Positions 27,786 to 37,814 are shown, counted from the first letter of the stretch. The stretch is DNA of 64,000 nt from Amycolatopsis decaplanina DSM 44594 (GCF_000342005.1 NZ_AOHO01000032.1:1-64000); one strand, 5' to 3'. Notes: generated by a model from the letters alone, not told the origin. Made by a program: numbers and translations.

Positions 27786-28826
27786 TCAGAAGTCGACCGG
27801 CGCGGGGGCGGCTTCGGCGTCGACGGCGGCACCGATGCCGAGCTTCTCCTTGATGCGCTTCTCGATCTCGTTGGCGATGTCCGGGTTGTCCAGCAGGAAC
27901 TTGCGGGCGTTCTCCTTGCCCTGGCCCAGCTGGTCGCCTTCGTAGGTGTACCAGGCGCCGGACTTGCGCAGGATGCCCTGGTCGACACCCATGTCGATCA
28001 GCGAACCCTCGCGGGAGACACCCTTGCCGTAGAGGATGTCGAACTCGGCCTGCTTGAAGGGCGGCGCGACCTTGTTCTTCACGACCTTGACGCGGGTGCG
28101 GTTGCCGACGGGCTCGCCGCCGTCCTTCAGCGTCTCGATCCGGCGGACGTCGAGGCGGACCGACGCGTAGAACTTCAGCGCCTTACCACCGGTCGTGGTC
28201 TCCGGGGAGCCGAACATGACGCCGATCTTCTCGCGCAGCTGGTTGATGAAGATCGCGGTGGTGCCGGAGTTGTTCATCGCACCGGTCATCTTCCGCAGCG
28301 CCTGGCTCATCAGCCGGGCCTGCAGGCCGACGTGGTTGTCACCCATCTCGCCCTCGATCTCGGCGCGCGGCACGAGCGCGGCGACCGAGTCGATGACCAG
28401 GATGTCGAGCGCGCCGGAGCGGATCAGCATGTCCGCGATCTCGAGCGCCTGCTCACCGGTGTCCGGCTGGGAGACCAGCAGCGCGTCGGTGTCGACGCCG
28501 AGCTTCTTGGCGTACTCCGGGTCCAGCGCGTGCTCCGCGTCGATGAACGCGGCGATGCCGCCGTTCTTCTGCGCGTTGGCGACCGCGTGCAGCGCGACGG
28601 TGGTCTTACCGGAGGACTCCGGACCGTAGATCTCGATGACCCGGCCGCGGGGAAGGCCGCCGATCCCGAGCGCGACGTCGAGCGCGATGGCACCGGTGGG
28701 GATGACCTCGATCGGCGCGCGGCCCTCTTCACCGAGGCGCATGACCGAGCCCTTGCCGTACTGCTTGTCGATCTGGGCGAGGGCCAGTTCGAGCGCCTTG
28801 TCCTTGTCGGGTGCTGCTGGTGCCAT
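27786..28826 (-). CDS. recA: Recombinase RecA
   Basis: 346 residues. Strand exchange and SOS co-protease. Walker A GPESSGKT, Walker [13 protein letters not shown], loop L2 region [21 protein letters not shown]. Unlike M. tuberculosis RecA there is no intein. The ATG of [13 protein letters not shown] was chosen because GAGGTGG lies five bases upstream; a GTG three codons earlier overlaps that site. PafBC-type and LexA motifs lie upstream. Confidence 0.99.
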   Translation of the reverse strand: MAPAAPDKDKALELALAQIDKQYGKGSVMRLGEEGRAPIEVIPTGAIALDVALGIGGLPRGRVIEIYGPESSGKTTVALHAVANAQKNGGIAAFIDAEHALDPEYAKKLGVDTDALLVSQPDTGEQALEIADMLIRSGALDILVIDSVAALVPRAEIEGEMGDNHVGLQARLMSQALRKMTGAMNNSGTTAIFINQLREKIGVMFGSPETTTGGKALKFYASVRLDVRRIETLKDGGEPVGNRTRVKVVKNKVAPPFKQAEFDILYGKGVSREGSLIDMGVDQGILRKSGAWYTYEGDQLGQGKENARKFLLDNPDIANEIEKRIKEKLGIGAAVDAEAAPAPVDF

Positions 28827-28886
28827 GGAGTCCACCTCGTTGGTTGAGCCGGGTAGGGCTTGTTCAGTTCTGAGCTGTCGGGTCCG

Positions 28887-28908
28887 ACGCTACGGGCGAC
28901 CACCGACA
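28887..28908 (-). promoter_or_regulatory. PafBC-type promoter of recA
   Basis: On the minus strand, TGTCGGTG-N8-TAGCGT matches the RecA-NDp/PafBC motif (TGTCRGTG-N8-TANNNT). The hexamer acts as the -10, which puts the start about 55 nt before the recA ATG. This motif drives LexA-independent DNA-damage induction in mycobacteria. Confidence 0.75.
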
Positions 28909-28967
28909 ATTCCAGGCCTCGCGCCCAAGCTGTGGATCGCTGACCCCGTTGTGGACAACACCATAGA

Positions 28968-28981
28968 CGAACGTGTGTTCG
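28968..28981. promoter_or_regulatory. LexA (SOS) box of recA
   Basis: CGAACGTGTGTTCG, a perfect CGAAC-N4-GTTCG actinobacterial SOS box, about 140 bp upstream of recA. Confidence 0.9.
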
Positions 28982-29032
28982 AGGCCGTGGCCGACACGCC
29001 GTTGCGCTAGAGTCCTTGCCCTCATCCCGAGG

Positions 29033-29227
29033 TCAGCGCCGCTCCGGCGGGATCTCGAAGGCGTCGCAGACCGCCCGCCAGACGTCCTTGGCCGAGGTTC
29101 CCGCGTCGAGGGCCTGTTCGACGGTCCGGCCCCCGAGTTCGCCGAAGACGTGATCCCTGGAGAGGGTTTCCGCACGTTCGGGACCGAATTCGTCGGCCAT
29201 CAGCCGCCGGAAGACCGTGATACGCAT
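29033..29227 (-). CDS. DUF3046 protein (Rv2738c-like)
   Basis: 64 residues. MRITVFRRLMADEFG start, SRDHVFGELGGRTVEQALD and KDVWRAVCDAFEIP are the signature of this small actinobacterial family, regularly found next to recA. Function unknown. The ATG lacks a strong ribosome site, but the conserved N-terminus starts here; an upstream extension would translate palindrome B1. Confidence 0.9.
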   Translation of the reverse strand: MRITVFRRLMADEFGPERAETLSRDHVFGELGGRTVEQALDAGTSAKDVWRAVCDAFEIPPERR

Positions 29228-29253
29228 CGGGCGGAGTCTAGCCCGCTCTCCGG

Positions 29254-29316
29254 TCAAGTCCGTGAAGGCCTCCTTGAGGGACTCTGGGTCCCTCAAGGAG
29301 GCCTTCACGGACTTGA
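29254..29316. repeat. Family B palindrome, copy B1
   Basis: 28-bp perfect arms beginning TCAAGTCCGTGAAGGCC, 7-nt centre CTCTGGG. It lies between the Hsp70-like gene's stop (18 bp away) and the DUF3046 start, probably ending the Hsp70 transcript. Confidence 0.88.
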
Positions 29317-29334
29317 GGATCGCGAAAAGAGGGT

Positions 29335-31248
29335 CTACTCGCCCGGCTGGACGCTCTTTTCGAAGTAGTCGGCCAGTTCACCCGGCGTCGGGTTCTGTCC
29401 TTCGGCCGGGACCTGGTAGATGAAGCCGACCAGCGGCCGGTCGGTCACGGTGAACACCAGTACGGCGGCGTTCCGCCCGGCGGCCGAGGAGTACTGGCCC
29501 TCCAGTGCGTTGCCGGCCCACTTGGCCTCGGTGCGGTCCCCGCCCGCCGATTTGAGCAGTCCGTCGGTGTAGGCCTTGAGCTTCTCCGCCGAGTCGCTCT
29601 GCAGATAGGTCACCTGGGTCCCGGCACGGCCAGGGGCGGAGCAGGTCGACGTCACGCCGAGGTCTTCCGCCGGTTTCGCCGGCCCGTTGCCCATCCCGGG
29701 TTTGCAGTCACCGGTGTCGGCGATCTTCCCGGCGAGCTGGCGCAGGCAGCCGGTGAGGCCCTTGTCGTCGGCCGCGCCGGGCGCCTTGCACTCGTCGGCC
29801 GTGTAGGTCGTCACCGACGAGGACGTCAGGAAGTACGTGAGCCCGGCGGCGAGCAGCACGACGACGGCCACGACGGCGCCGATGACGAGCGGCTTTTTCT
29901 TGCTCGCGGGCGCCTTGTCACCGGATGACTGCCCGGACAGCGAGTACGTCGGGAAGTTCGTCGGCGCGGGCTGCTGTACCTGCTGCGGGCCGCTGTTCGG
30001 GTAGCCCGACTGCGGGAAACCGCCGGACTGGCCGGGGCCACCCCCCTGGTACCCCGGGATCGACGCGACCTGCTGCTGCGGCGGCGCGTACGGGCCCGAA
30101 GCGCCAGGGCCGACCTGATGCGCGCCGGTTCCCGCCGCGACCTGCCCTTCGACGCCCTGTGTACGTGAGCTGATGCCGTCGGAAGCGACGTGCTGGGCTC
30201 CGAGCGCGACCGCGGTCTCGGGCTGGTCGAGGCTGCCGGGGACGACGCCGAGCTTCTCCGCGATCAGGCTGCCGACCAGCGGGAGGCGGCTCGAACCGCC
30301 GACGAGGTAGATGCCGGCGAGCCGGTCCGGGGTCATCCCGGCCGAGCGGACCACCCTCGACATCAGCTCGACACTGCGCAGCATCGACGGCCGCACCAGC
30401 GCTTCGAGTTCGCCTCGCGTGACGAGGACGTCCTCGAACGGCTCCGGCATCGGAACCTCGGTCTGCGGGTGCCGCGAGAGAGCTTCCTTCGCCGCCTTCA
30501 CGTCCTCCTGCAGCGCGCGCCGCGTACGACGGTCCGGAGTGGACTCGGGCCGCAGGACCCGCTGCCAGCGCTGGGGATCCTTATGCGAGACCTCGCGGCC
30601 GACGTGCACCAGCAGCGCCTGGTCGACATCGAGGCCACCGAGGTCGGGAAGGCCGTCTTCGGCGACGACGGTGAAGCCGCCGTTGGGGGTCGCGCCGACG
30701 ATCGCGACGTCGAAGGTGCCGGCGCCGAGGTCGTACACGGCGAGCGCCTGCCCGGGCGCGAGCGTCTTGCCGGGGAACGACGCGAAGTGCGCCGCCGCGG
30801 CGACCGGCTCGGGGACGAGCACCAGGTTGCCGCCCATCCCGGCGAGCCGGGCTGCGGACAGCAGCACGTTGCGGCGGGTCTGGCCCCACTGCGCGGGGTG
30901 GGTGAGCCGGACCTCGTCGGGCAGTTCGCCGCCGAGCTGGCGGGTGGTCTCGTCGAGGACGCGGCGCAGGATCGCGGCCAGCACCTCGGTGACCGGGATG
31001 ACATCGGTGCCCAGCAGGAGCGTCTGCTCGTCGATGCGGCGTTTGGGGTTGGGCTCGAAGCGGGTCGGGTCGAGGCGGGCACGGCGTTCGGCGTCGCGGC
31101 CGACCATGATCGTGCCGTCCTCGGTGGCGAACACCGCGGACGGCATGTTGGCCGAACCGTCGACCTCGACCACCCGCGGCGGCCTCCCGTGCGCCGAAAG
31201 GACGGCCACGGTGTTGGACGTCCCGAGGTCCACCGACAGGATCCGCAC
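29335..31248 (-). CDS. Membrane-anchored Hsp70-like protein
   Basis: 637 residues. The N-terminal 350 residues form a DnaK-type actin-fold ATPase: phosphate-1 VDLGTSNT, phosphate-2 VYDLGAGTFD near 171-180, adenosine motif LVGGSSRLP. There is no peptide-binding domain of DnaK type. A Gln/Gly/Pro linker (about 375-450) is followed by a TM helix at about 453-475 and an extracytoplasmic domain of about 160 residues with four cysteines. Such proteins may relay cytosolic ATPase state to the cell wall; the role is unknown. Its start is divergent from lhr. Confidence 0.88.
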   Translation of the reverse strand: MRILSVDLGTSNTVAVLSAHGRPPRVVEVDGSANMPSAVFATEDGTIMVGRDAERRARLDPTRFEPNPKRRIDEQTLLLGTDVIPVTEVLAAILRRVLDETTRQLGGELPDEVRLTHPAQWGQTRRNVLLSAARLAGMGGNLVLVPEPVAAAAHFASFPGKTLAPGQALAVYDLGAGTFDVAIVGATPNGGFTVVAEDGLPDLGGLDVDQALLVHVGREVSHKDPQRWQRVLRPESTPDRRTRRALQEDVKAAKEALSRHPQTEVPMPEPFEDVLVTRGELEALVRPSMLRSVELMSRVVRSAGMTPDRLAGIYLVGGSSRLPLVGSLIAEKLGVVPGSLDQPETAVALGAQHVASDGISSRTQGVEGQVAAGTGAHQVGPGASGPYAPPQQQVASIPGYQGGGPGQSGGFPQSGYPNSGPQQVQQPAPTNFPTYSLSGQSSGDKAPASKKKPLVIGAVVAVVVLLAAGLTYFLTSSSVTTYTADECKAPGAADDKGLTGCLRQLAGKIADTGDCKPGMGNGPAKPAEDLGVTSTCSAPGRAGTQVTYLQSDSAEKLKAYTDGLLKSAGGDRTEAKWAGNALEGQYSSAAGRNAAVLVFTVTDRPLVGFIYQVPAEGQNPTPGELADYFEKSVQPGE

Positions 31249-31418
31249 AGCTCTTTCCCCTTCACAGACGAACGGCGACCGCCCCAGTACCGATCCGGCC
31301 GCGCTGGCCGTGATGCTCCCACGAGCGAGGTCACCGTACGTGCGGAACCCGCCGAACTCGTCCCCGACCGGTGCCTGTCACAGCCCTCGGAGCGAAACTG
31401 TCGGTGGTCCGGCGCACT

Positions 31419-34400
31419 ATGGAGGGCGTGGCAGACGTACTCGACCTCTTCTCCCCCGCGACCAGGGACTGGTTCACCGGGGCCTTCGCCGCGCCCACCC
31501 GCGCGCAGGAAGGGGCGTGGCGAGCAGCGCACGCGGGGGAACACGCGCTGGTCGTGGCCCCGACGGGATCGGGCAAGACGCTCTCGGCCTTCCTCTGGGC
31601 GCTGGACAGGCTGTCGGTCGAGCCGCCGCCGTCCGAGCCGCGGAAACGCTGCCGCGTCCTCTACGTCTCGCCGCTGAAGGCGCTGGCGGTCGACGTCCAG
31701 CGCAACCTGCGGGCACCGCTGGCGGGCATCTCGCAGGCGTCGCGCCGGCTGGGGCTGCCGGTGCCGGACATCGGCGTAGGCATGCGGACGGGCGACACCA
31801 CCGCCGCCGAACGGCGCTCGTTCGGCAAGACACCGCCGGACGTGCTGGTCACCACGCCGGAGTCGCTGTTCCTGATCCTCACCTCTTCCGCCCGCGATTC
31901 GCTGCGCGGCGTGGAGACGGTGATCATCGACGAGGTGCACGCGGTCGCGGGCGGCAAACGCGGCGCGCATCTGGCCTTGTCGCTCGAACGGCTCGACGCT
32001 CTCCTGGAGAAACCCGCCCAGCGGATCGGGCTGTCGGCGACGGTCCGGCCGATCGACGAGGTGACCTCGTTCCTGGCGGGCGGCAGGCCGGTCACCATCG
32101 TCCAGCCGAAGCTCGCGAAGACGATCGAGGTCCGCGTCGAGGTCCCGGTCGAGGACATGGCCGATCTCGACGGTCCACAGGGGCCGAAGCAGAACGAAGA
32201 CCTCGACGCGGGCCTCGCGCGTTTGCCCGGATCGCTGGAGGACATCGACGGCGCACCGCGGCGGCCGTCGATCTGGCCCGCGGTGGAGGAACGGGTCCTC
32301 GAACTGATCCAGGCGCACCGGTCGACGATCGTGTTCGCCAACTCTCGGCGGCTCACCGAGCGGATGACGGCCCGGCTCAACGAACTCGCCGCGGAGCAGA
32401 CCGAACTGGAGCCGGATCAGCGGTACCCGGCCGAGGCGATCGGCCAGTCCGGGCTCACCACCGGCGCGGCGCCGGTGATCGCGCGGGCGCACCACGGCTC
32501 GATGTCGCGCGAACAGCGCACGCATGTGGAAGAGGAGCTCAAGTCCGGGCGGCTGGCGTGCGTCGTGGCGACGTCCTCCTTGGAACTGGGCATCGACATG
32601 GGCGCGGTCGATCTCGTCGTGCAGATCGAGGCGCCGCCGACGGTCGCTTCGGGACTGCAGCGGGTCGGCCGGGCCGGGCACCAGGTCGGCGCGGTGTCGA
32701 GCGGGGTGATGTTCCCGAAGTTCCGGGGCGACCTCGTCTCCTGCGCGGTGGTCGCGGAACGGATGGCGTCCGGGGCGATCGAGGCGGTGCGGTACCCGCG
32801 CAACCCGCTGGACGTGCTCGCGCAGCAGATCGTGGCGATGGTGGCGCTCGAATCGTGGACGGTCGACGCACTGGCCGCCCTCGCCCGCCGCGCGGCGCCG
32901 TTCGCGTCCCTGCCGGACGACGCGTTGCTGGCCGTGCTCGACATGCTCGCCGGCCGGTACCCCAGCGAGGAGTTCGGTGAGCTGCGCGCCCGGATCACCT
33001 GGGACAGGGTCGGCGGCGAACTGCACGGCCGTCCGGGGTCGCAGCGGCTGGCGGTGACCTCCGGCGGCACGATCCCCGACCGCGGCCTGTTCACCGTGAT
33101 GACGCCGGGCGGCGACGACAAACCCGGGTCGCGCGTGGGTGAGCTCGACGAGGAGATGGTCTACGAGTCCCGCGTCGGGGACACGATCCTGCTCGGCACC
33201 TCCTCCTGGCGGGTCACCGACATCACCCACGACCGCGTGCTCGTGGTCCCCGCGCCGGGTGAGCCCGCCCGGATGCCGTTCTGGAAGGGCGACGCCCCCG
33301 GCCGCCCGCTGGAACTGGGGCGGGCGCTGGGCGCGTTCGTCCGCGAACTGTCCACTTCGGAGCCGTCGGCGGCCAGGGAACGCGCCGCCGTCGCCGGGCT
33401 GGACGAGTACGCGTGCGACAACCTGCTGGCGTACCTCGAAGAGCAGAAGTCGGCCACGCGGCATGTGCCGAACGACAAAACCGTGCTGCTGGAACGGTTT
33501 CGCGACGAACTGGGCGACTGGCGAGTCATCCTGCACTCGCCGTTCGGCGCGCAGGTCAACGCGCCGTGGGCGCTCGCGATCGCGGCCCGGCTGCGGGAGA
33601 ATCGCGGGGTCGACGCCCAGGTGGCGCATTCCGACGACGGCATCGTGCTGCGGCTGCCCGAGGCGCTGGACATGGACGGCGCCGAGGTCACCATCGGCGT
33701 CGAAGACGTGCTGCTCGATCCGGAGGAGGTCGAGCAGCTGATCGTCGCCGAGGTCGGCGGCTCGGCGCTGTTCGCCGCGCGGTTCCGGGAATGCGCGGCG
33801 CGGTCGCTGCTGCTCCCCCGCCGGGATCCGCGCCGCCGCACACCGCTGTGGCAGCAGCGGCAGCGCGCGTCCCAGCTGCTTTCGGTCGCGGCCAAGTACG
33901 AGCGGTTCCCCGTGGTGCTGGAGGCGATGCGGGAAGTCCTGCAGGACGTGTACGACGTCGGCGGGCTGCGCGAACTGATGGCCGACGTCCGGTCCCGGAA
34001 GGTCAAGCTGGTCGAGGTCGAGACGCCGTCCGCGTCCCCGTTCGCGCGCAGCCTGCTCTTCGGTTACGTCGGGATGTTCCTGTACGAGACCGACGCCCCG
34101 CTCGCGGAACGGCGCGCGGCGGCGCTGGCGCTGGATTCGACGCTGCTGGCCGAACTGCTCGGCACGGAGGCGATCCGGGAACTGCTGGACGCCGAGGTCG
34201 TCGCCGAAGTCGAGCGCTCACTGCAACGGCTCGACCCGGACAGGCACGCCCGCAACGCCGAGGACGCCGCGGATCTTTTGCGGTTCCTCGGAGACCTCTC
34301 GATCGAGGAGGCCGCCGCGCGCGGCATCCAGCGGGAATGGCTGGAGGAACTGGAAGCCGCGCGGCGGGTGATCCGGGTCCGCATCGGCGGTGGCGAACGC

Positions 34401-36041
34401 TTCATCGCCATCGAGGACGCCGGCCGGGTGCGGGACGCGCTGGGCACCGCGCTGCCGGTCGGTGTGCCGGAAGCGTTCACCGAACCGGTCGAGGATCCCG
34501 TCGGCGACCTGCTGTCGCGCTATTCGCGCAGCCGCGGCCCGTTCAGCGCCCGCCAGGCCGCCGAGCGGTTCGGGCTCGGGACGGCCGTGGTCACCGGCGT
34601 ACTGGACAGGCTGACCGCGCAAGGCAGGCTGGTCCGGGGTGAACTGAGCCCGGTCGGGCATCCGGAGACCCACGGCGTCGGCATCGAGTTCTGTGACGCG
34701 TCGGTGCTGCGCAGGCTGCGCCGGGCGTCGCTGGCCCGGCTGCGGGCCGAGGTCGAACCGGTCGAACCGGCCGCGCTGGGCCGGTTCCTGCCGTCGTGGC
34801 ACGGCATCGGCGCGCGAGTGCGGTCGGCGCCGACGGCGGACGACGTGCTGTCCGTGGTCGAGCAACTGGCCGGTGCCCCGCTGCCGGCGAGCGCGGTCGA
34901 GTCACTGATCCTGCCGAGCAGGCTGCCCGGCTACACCCCGTCGCTGCTGGACGAACTCACCACGGCGGGCGAGGTCACCTGGTGTGGCTGCGGTTCCTTG
35001 TCCGGCGGGGACGGCTGGCTGGCGCTCGCGCCGACGGACGTCGCCGACCTGCTGCTGCCGGATCGCGAAGACGATCCGCCTTCCGGGCCGCTCCACGAAG
35101 CCATTCTGTCCACTTTGGAGGGTGGAGCGCAGTTCTTCCGCCAGCTCGTGGACCGGGCGTCGCCGTTGGTCGAAACCCCGCCCAATGACGGCGAAGTCGT
35201 GGCCGCGCTGTGGGATCTCGTGTGGGCCGGGCTGGTCACCGGGGACACGCTGGGCCCACTGCGGGCACAGGTCTCCGGTGCGGGCGCGGCGCACAAACCG
35301 CGCCGGCAAGCTCCTCGCGGCCGGTACGCGCGGCTTCGGGCCGGACGACCGGCGATGCCCTCGCGCAGCGGGCCGCCGACGGTCGCGGGACGCTGGGCGC
35401 TGACGCCGGACCGCGAACCGGATCCGACCAGGCGTGCGCACGCGCGGACCGAGGCGTTCTTGGAACGGCACGGCGTCCTCACCCGGGGAGCACTCGACAC
35501 CGAGCGCGTGACGGGCGGTTTTTCCGGGATCTACAAGGTTTTGCGCGGCATGGAGGATTCAGGCCAGGTCGTCCGGGGTTACGTGGTCGAAGGGCTCGGC
35601 GCCGCGCAGTTCGCGGCGAAGGGCGCCGTCGACAGGCTGCGCGCGCAATCCGGGACCCAGCGCACGACCACCGAAGGCGCCGTCGTACTCGCCGCGGCCG
35701 ACCCGGCCCAGCCTTACGGTGCCGCGTTGCCGTGGCCTGCCGCGACGGGCGACACGAAGCACCGTCCGGCGAGGAAAGCGGGCGCGCTGGCGGTGCTCGT
35801 GGACGGTGTCCCGGCGATGTACGTCGAACGGGGCGGCCGGTCGCTGCTGAGCTTCACCGAGGATCAGGAGACGCTGCGGTCGGCCGCGCGGGCACTGTCC
35901 ACAGCGGTGCGGGAAGGCTGGCTGGGGCAGCTCGCGGTGCAGAAGGCCGACGGCGAGGTGGCACTCACTTCGGAGCTATCGGTCGTCCTCCAGGAGGCGG
36001 GATTCCGGGCGACTCCCAAGGGACTGCGCCTGCGGGCCTAG
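31419..36041 (+). CDS. lhr: ATP-dependent helicase Lhr
   Basis: About 1540 residues, the long Lhr form. Superfamily 2 core: Walker A APTGSGKT near residue 48, motif II DEVH in VIIDEVHAVAGGK, motif III LSATVRP, then helicase C with SSLELGIDMG and QRVGRAGHQ. A winged helix and the Lhr/DUF1998-like C-terminal half follow, including the LYxxGWxG-style wing region. It acts in DNA repair; family members unwind RNA:DNA hybrids in 3'-5' direction. Several starts are possible in the first 60 bp; ATG was preferred. Divergent from the Hsp70-like gene. Confidence 0.93.
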   Translation: MEGVADVLDLFSPATRDWFTGAFAAPTRAQEGAWRAAHAGEHALVVAPTGSGKTLSAFLWALDRLSVEPPPSEPRKRCRVLYVSPLKALAVDVQRNLRAPLAGISQASRRLGLPVPDIGVGMRTGDTTAAERRSFGKTPPDVLVTTPESLFLILTSSARDSLRGVETVIIDEVHAVAGGKRGAHLALSLERLDALLEKPAQRIGLSATVRPIDEVTSFLAGGRPVTIVQPKLAKTIEVRVEVPVEDMADLDGPQGPKQNEDLDAGLARLPGSLEDIDGAPRRPSIWPAVEERVLELIQAHRSTIVFANSRRLTERMTARLNELAAEQTELEPDQRYPAEAIGQSGLTTGAAPVIARAHHGSMSREQRTHVEEELKSGRLACVVATSSLELGIDMGAVDLVVQIEAPPTVASGLQRVGRAGHQVGAVSSGVMFPKFRGDLVSCAVVAERMASGAIEAVRYPRNPLDVLAQQIVAMVALESWTVDALAALARRAAPFASLPDDALLAVLDMLAGRYPSEEFGELRARITWDRVGGELHGRPGSQRLAVTSGGTIPDRGLFTVMTPGGDDKPGSRVGELDEEMVYESRVGDTILLGTSSWRVTDITHDRVLVVPAPGEPARMPFWKGDAPGRPLELGRALGAFVRELSTSEPSAARERAAVAGLDEYACDNLLAYLEEQKSATRHVPNDKTVLLERFRDELGDWRVILHSPFGAQVNAPWALAIAARLRENRGVDAQVAHSDDGIVLRLPEALDMDGAEVTIGVEDVLLDPEEVEQLIVAEVGGSALFAARFRECAARSLLLPRRDPRRRTPLWQQRQRASQLLSVAAKYERFPVVLEAMREVLQDVYDVGGLRELMADVRSRKVKLVEVETPSASPFARSLLFGYVGMFLYETDAPLAERRAAALALDSTLLAELLGTEAIRELLDAEVVAEVERSLQRLDPDRHARNAEDAADLLRFLGDLSIEEAAARGIQREWLEELEAARRVIRVRIGGGERFIAIEDAGRVRDALGTALPVGVPEAFTEPVEDPVGDLLSRYSRSRGPFSARQAAERFGLGTAVVTGVLDRLTAQGRLVRGELSPVGHPETHGVGIEFCDASVLRRLRRASLARLRAEVEPVEPAALGRFLPSWHGIGARVRSAPTADDVLSVVEQLAGAPLPASAVESLILPSRLPGYTPSLLDELTTAGEVTWCGCGSLSGGDGWLALAPTDVADLLLPDREDDPPSGPLHEAILSTLEGGAQFFRQLVDRASPLVETPPNDGEVVAALWDLVWAGLVTGDTLGPLRAQVSGAGAAHKPRRQAPRGRYARLRAGRPAMPSRSGPPTVAGRWALTPDREPDPTRRAHARTEAFLERHGVLTRGALDTERVTGGFSGIYKVLRGMEDSGQVVRGYVVEGLGAAQFAAKGAVDRLRAQSGTQRTTTEGAVVLAAADPAQPYGAALPWPAATGDTKHRPARKAGALAVLVDGVPAMYVERGGRSLLSFTEDQETLRSAARALSTAVREGWLGQLAVQKADGEVALTSELSVVLQEAGFRATPKGLRLRA

Positions 36042-36078
36042 AATTGCCGCTCAGACCTGCGGAGAAGGACGTTCGAAC

Positions 36079-36582
36079 ATGGTGATGCGCGACCTGCGCT
36101 ATTTCGGGGATCCCGTGCTCAAGACCGTATGCGACCCGGTCACGACATTCGACAAGAAGATCGAGTCGCTGGTGACCGACCTGATGGACGGGGTGAAACC
36201 GGCGGGGCGCGCGGGTCTCGCGGCGCCGCAGATCGGGGTCGGCCTGCGGGTGTTCAGCTACGACGTCGGCGGGCTGAGCGGGTACGTGATCAACCCCGAG
36301 ATCGTCGAACTGTCCGAAGAGACGCATGAGATCGGCGAGGGCTGCCTGTCGGTGCCGGAACTGTGGTTCCCGGTCGTCCGCGCGAAGCACGCCGTGGTGC
36401 GCGGTGTCGACCTGCGCAACGAGCCTGTCGAGGTCGAAGGTGTCGACGTGCTCGCCCAGTGCCTGCAGCACGAGACCGATCACCTCGACGGCAAGCTGTA
36501 CCTGGAGCGGCTCACCCCCGAACGCAAGAAGCGCGCGCTGAGTGAGGCCCGCGGCAAAGACTGGTTCTGGAATCGCAATTAG
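36079..36582 (+). CDS. def: Peptide deformylase
   Basis: 167 residues. Removes the formyl group from nascent proteins. All three motifs are present: GLAAPQIGV, EGCLSVPE (metal Cys) and QHETDHLDG (metal His and catalytic Glu). GGAGAAGGAC lies upstream. The last two codons and stop (Arg-Asn-TAG, CGCAATTAG) are part of palindrome F1. Confidence 0.97.
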   Translation: MVMRDLRYFGDPVLKTVCDPVTTFDKKIESLVTDLMDGVKPAGRAGLAAPQIGVGLRVFSYDVGGLSGYVINPEIVELSEETHEIGEGCLSVPELWFPVVRAKHAVVRGVDLRNEPVEVEGVDVLAQCLQHETDHLDGKLYLERLTPERKKRALSEARGKDWFWNRN

Positions 36583-36628
36583 TCACCTACTTGCGATCGT
36601 CCCTCCCGCAAGTAGGTGACTGATTGCG
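36574..36628. repeat. Family F palindrome, copy F1
   Basis: 22-bp arms starting CGCAATTAGTCACCTAC with a single T-G wobble, 11-nt centre. It provides the stop codons of both convergent neighbours (def and the ACT-GNAT gene) and encodes the end of the latter. Confidence 0.85.
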
Positions 36629-37705
36629 GGGGTTGGGGAGGGCGAAGCGCAGGGTGCCGGAGTCGCCGGTGACGCGTTCGGGGCGGAGCCCCACGCGCGC
36701 GGCGGTGCGGTAGAGGGAGTCGTCGCCGGGCAGGCAGACGGCGGTGAGTTCGCGCTCTCCCTTGGCCGTGGCGAGAGTGGCGAGCCGGGCCAGCAAAGCC
36801 GTGCCGATGCCCTGGCGCTGCCAGGAATCCTCGACCAGGAGCGAGACTTCGGCCGCGCCGCCGTCGGCCGACGGGATCAGCTGGCCGAGACCGATCACGT
36901 CACGGCCGCAGACCGCGAGCAGGCTGATCCCGCGCGGCGGCATCAGGAGCCGGTGCAGCCAGCGACGCGGCACGGCGCGCATTCCGGTGTGATAGCGGTG
37001 GAAGAGCGTCGTCATCGAACATCTCTGGTGCAGCGCGGACACCGCTTCCGCGTCACCGGGCACACCTTTGCGCAGGACGATCGCGGCGCCATCGGGCCGG
37101 TCGAGCACGATCGGCCCGGTCACGTTGTCGCGGACGGTGGCGATCAGGCCGATCAGCGCGACGGCGCGGCTCAGTTCCAGTTCGACGAACGGTGACCAGC
37201 GGCGGCGCGCGACGAACGCCGTGTCGTCCCCTGCCGGGAACACCGCCCGGTGTCCGCCCTCCGTGCGGGCCGGGTTCGCCTCGATCGACGGGACCTTCGT
37301 GACGACGTCGGCCGCGAGGACGCCGCGGAGGACTTCCGCGACGCCACCGGGCTCTTCGACGGCTCTCTTGGCCGCGGTGAGCGTCGCGGTGGCCGGATCG
37401 ACCAGTTCGGCCAGATCCGCGTCGATGACGGCGGAGCATTCGCAGCCTTCTTCGCGGATCGCGTCGATGAGCAGTTGCCGCGGCAGACCGGTGGCCGGCC
37501 GCAGGACGATCTCGTCGAGCACGCCGCCGGGGACCGGCAGCACCGACAACCCGAGGATATTGCACTCGAGGTCGGCCAACCGGATCGCGATCCTGGCCAG
37601 GGTGCCGGGCCGGTCGTCCACGCGGATCCGGACACGCCAGGCCGACGCGGCCGTGGTCGCTTCACCGGGATGAACCAGGGTGGGCCGGACTCGATAGGTC
37701 TCCAT
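36587..37705 (-). CDS. ACT and GNAT domain protein
   Basis: 372 residues. An ACT-like regulatory domain at about 22-95 (WRVRIRVDDRPGTLARIAIRLADLECNILGL), a middle part, then a GNAT acetyltransferase at about 215-350 with SLLVEDSWQRQGIGTALLARL. ACT-GNAT proteins of this type in actinomycetes are proposed to be amino-acid-gated protein lysine acetyltransferases; substrate unknown here. The last 12 or so residues are encoded by palindrome F1 and are unlikely to be conserved. Confidence 0.88.
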   Translation of the reverse strand: METYRVRPTLVHPGEATTAASAWRVRIRVDDRPGTLARIAIRLADLECNILGLSVLPVPGGVLDEIVLRPATGLPRQLLIDAIREEGCECSAVIDADLAELVDPATATLTAAKRAVEEPGGVAEVLRGVLAADVVTKVPSIEANPARTEGGHRAVFPAGDDTAFVARRRWSPFVELELSRAVALIGLIATVRDNVTGPIVLDRPDGAAIVLRKGVPGDAEAVSALHQRCSMTTLFHRYHTGMRAVPRRWLHRLLMPPRGISLLAVCGRDVIGLGQLIPSADGGAAEVSLLVEDSWQRQGIGTALLARLATLATAKGERELTAVCLPGDDSLYRTAARVGLRPERVTGDSGTLRFALPNPRNQSPTCGRDDRK

Positions 37706-37814
37706 GACGTCAACGGTCCCGGCCGGTTGTTGCCTGCCCACGGCGCGGGTGTTTCGCTCAGGTCAGCGTTCGACGCCACCGCGCAACTCGGACGAAACAA
37801 CCCAGGCGAAACAC

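Noticed and set aside
27786..28826. Intein in recA, as in M. tuberculosis
   Set aside because: The protein is uninterrupted and of normal length.
30498..33629. Very long open frame (over 1000 codons) on the minus strand across the Hsp70-like and lhr genes
   Set aside because: It lies opposite or out of frame with two well-supported genes, has Arg/Pro/Gly-rich composition and no domain; a by-product of high GC.
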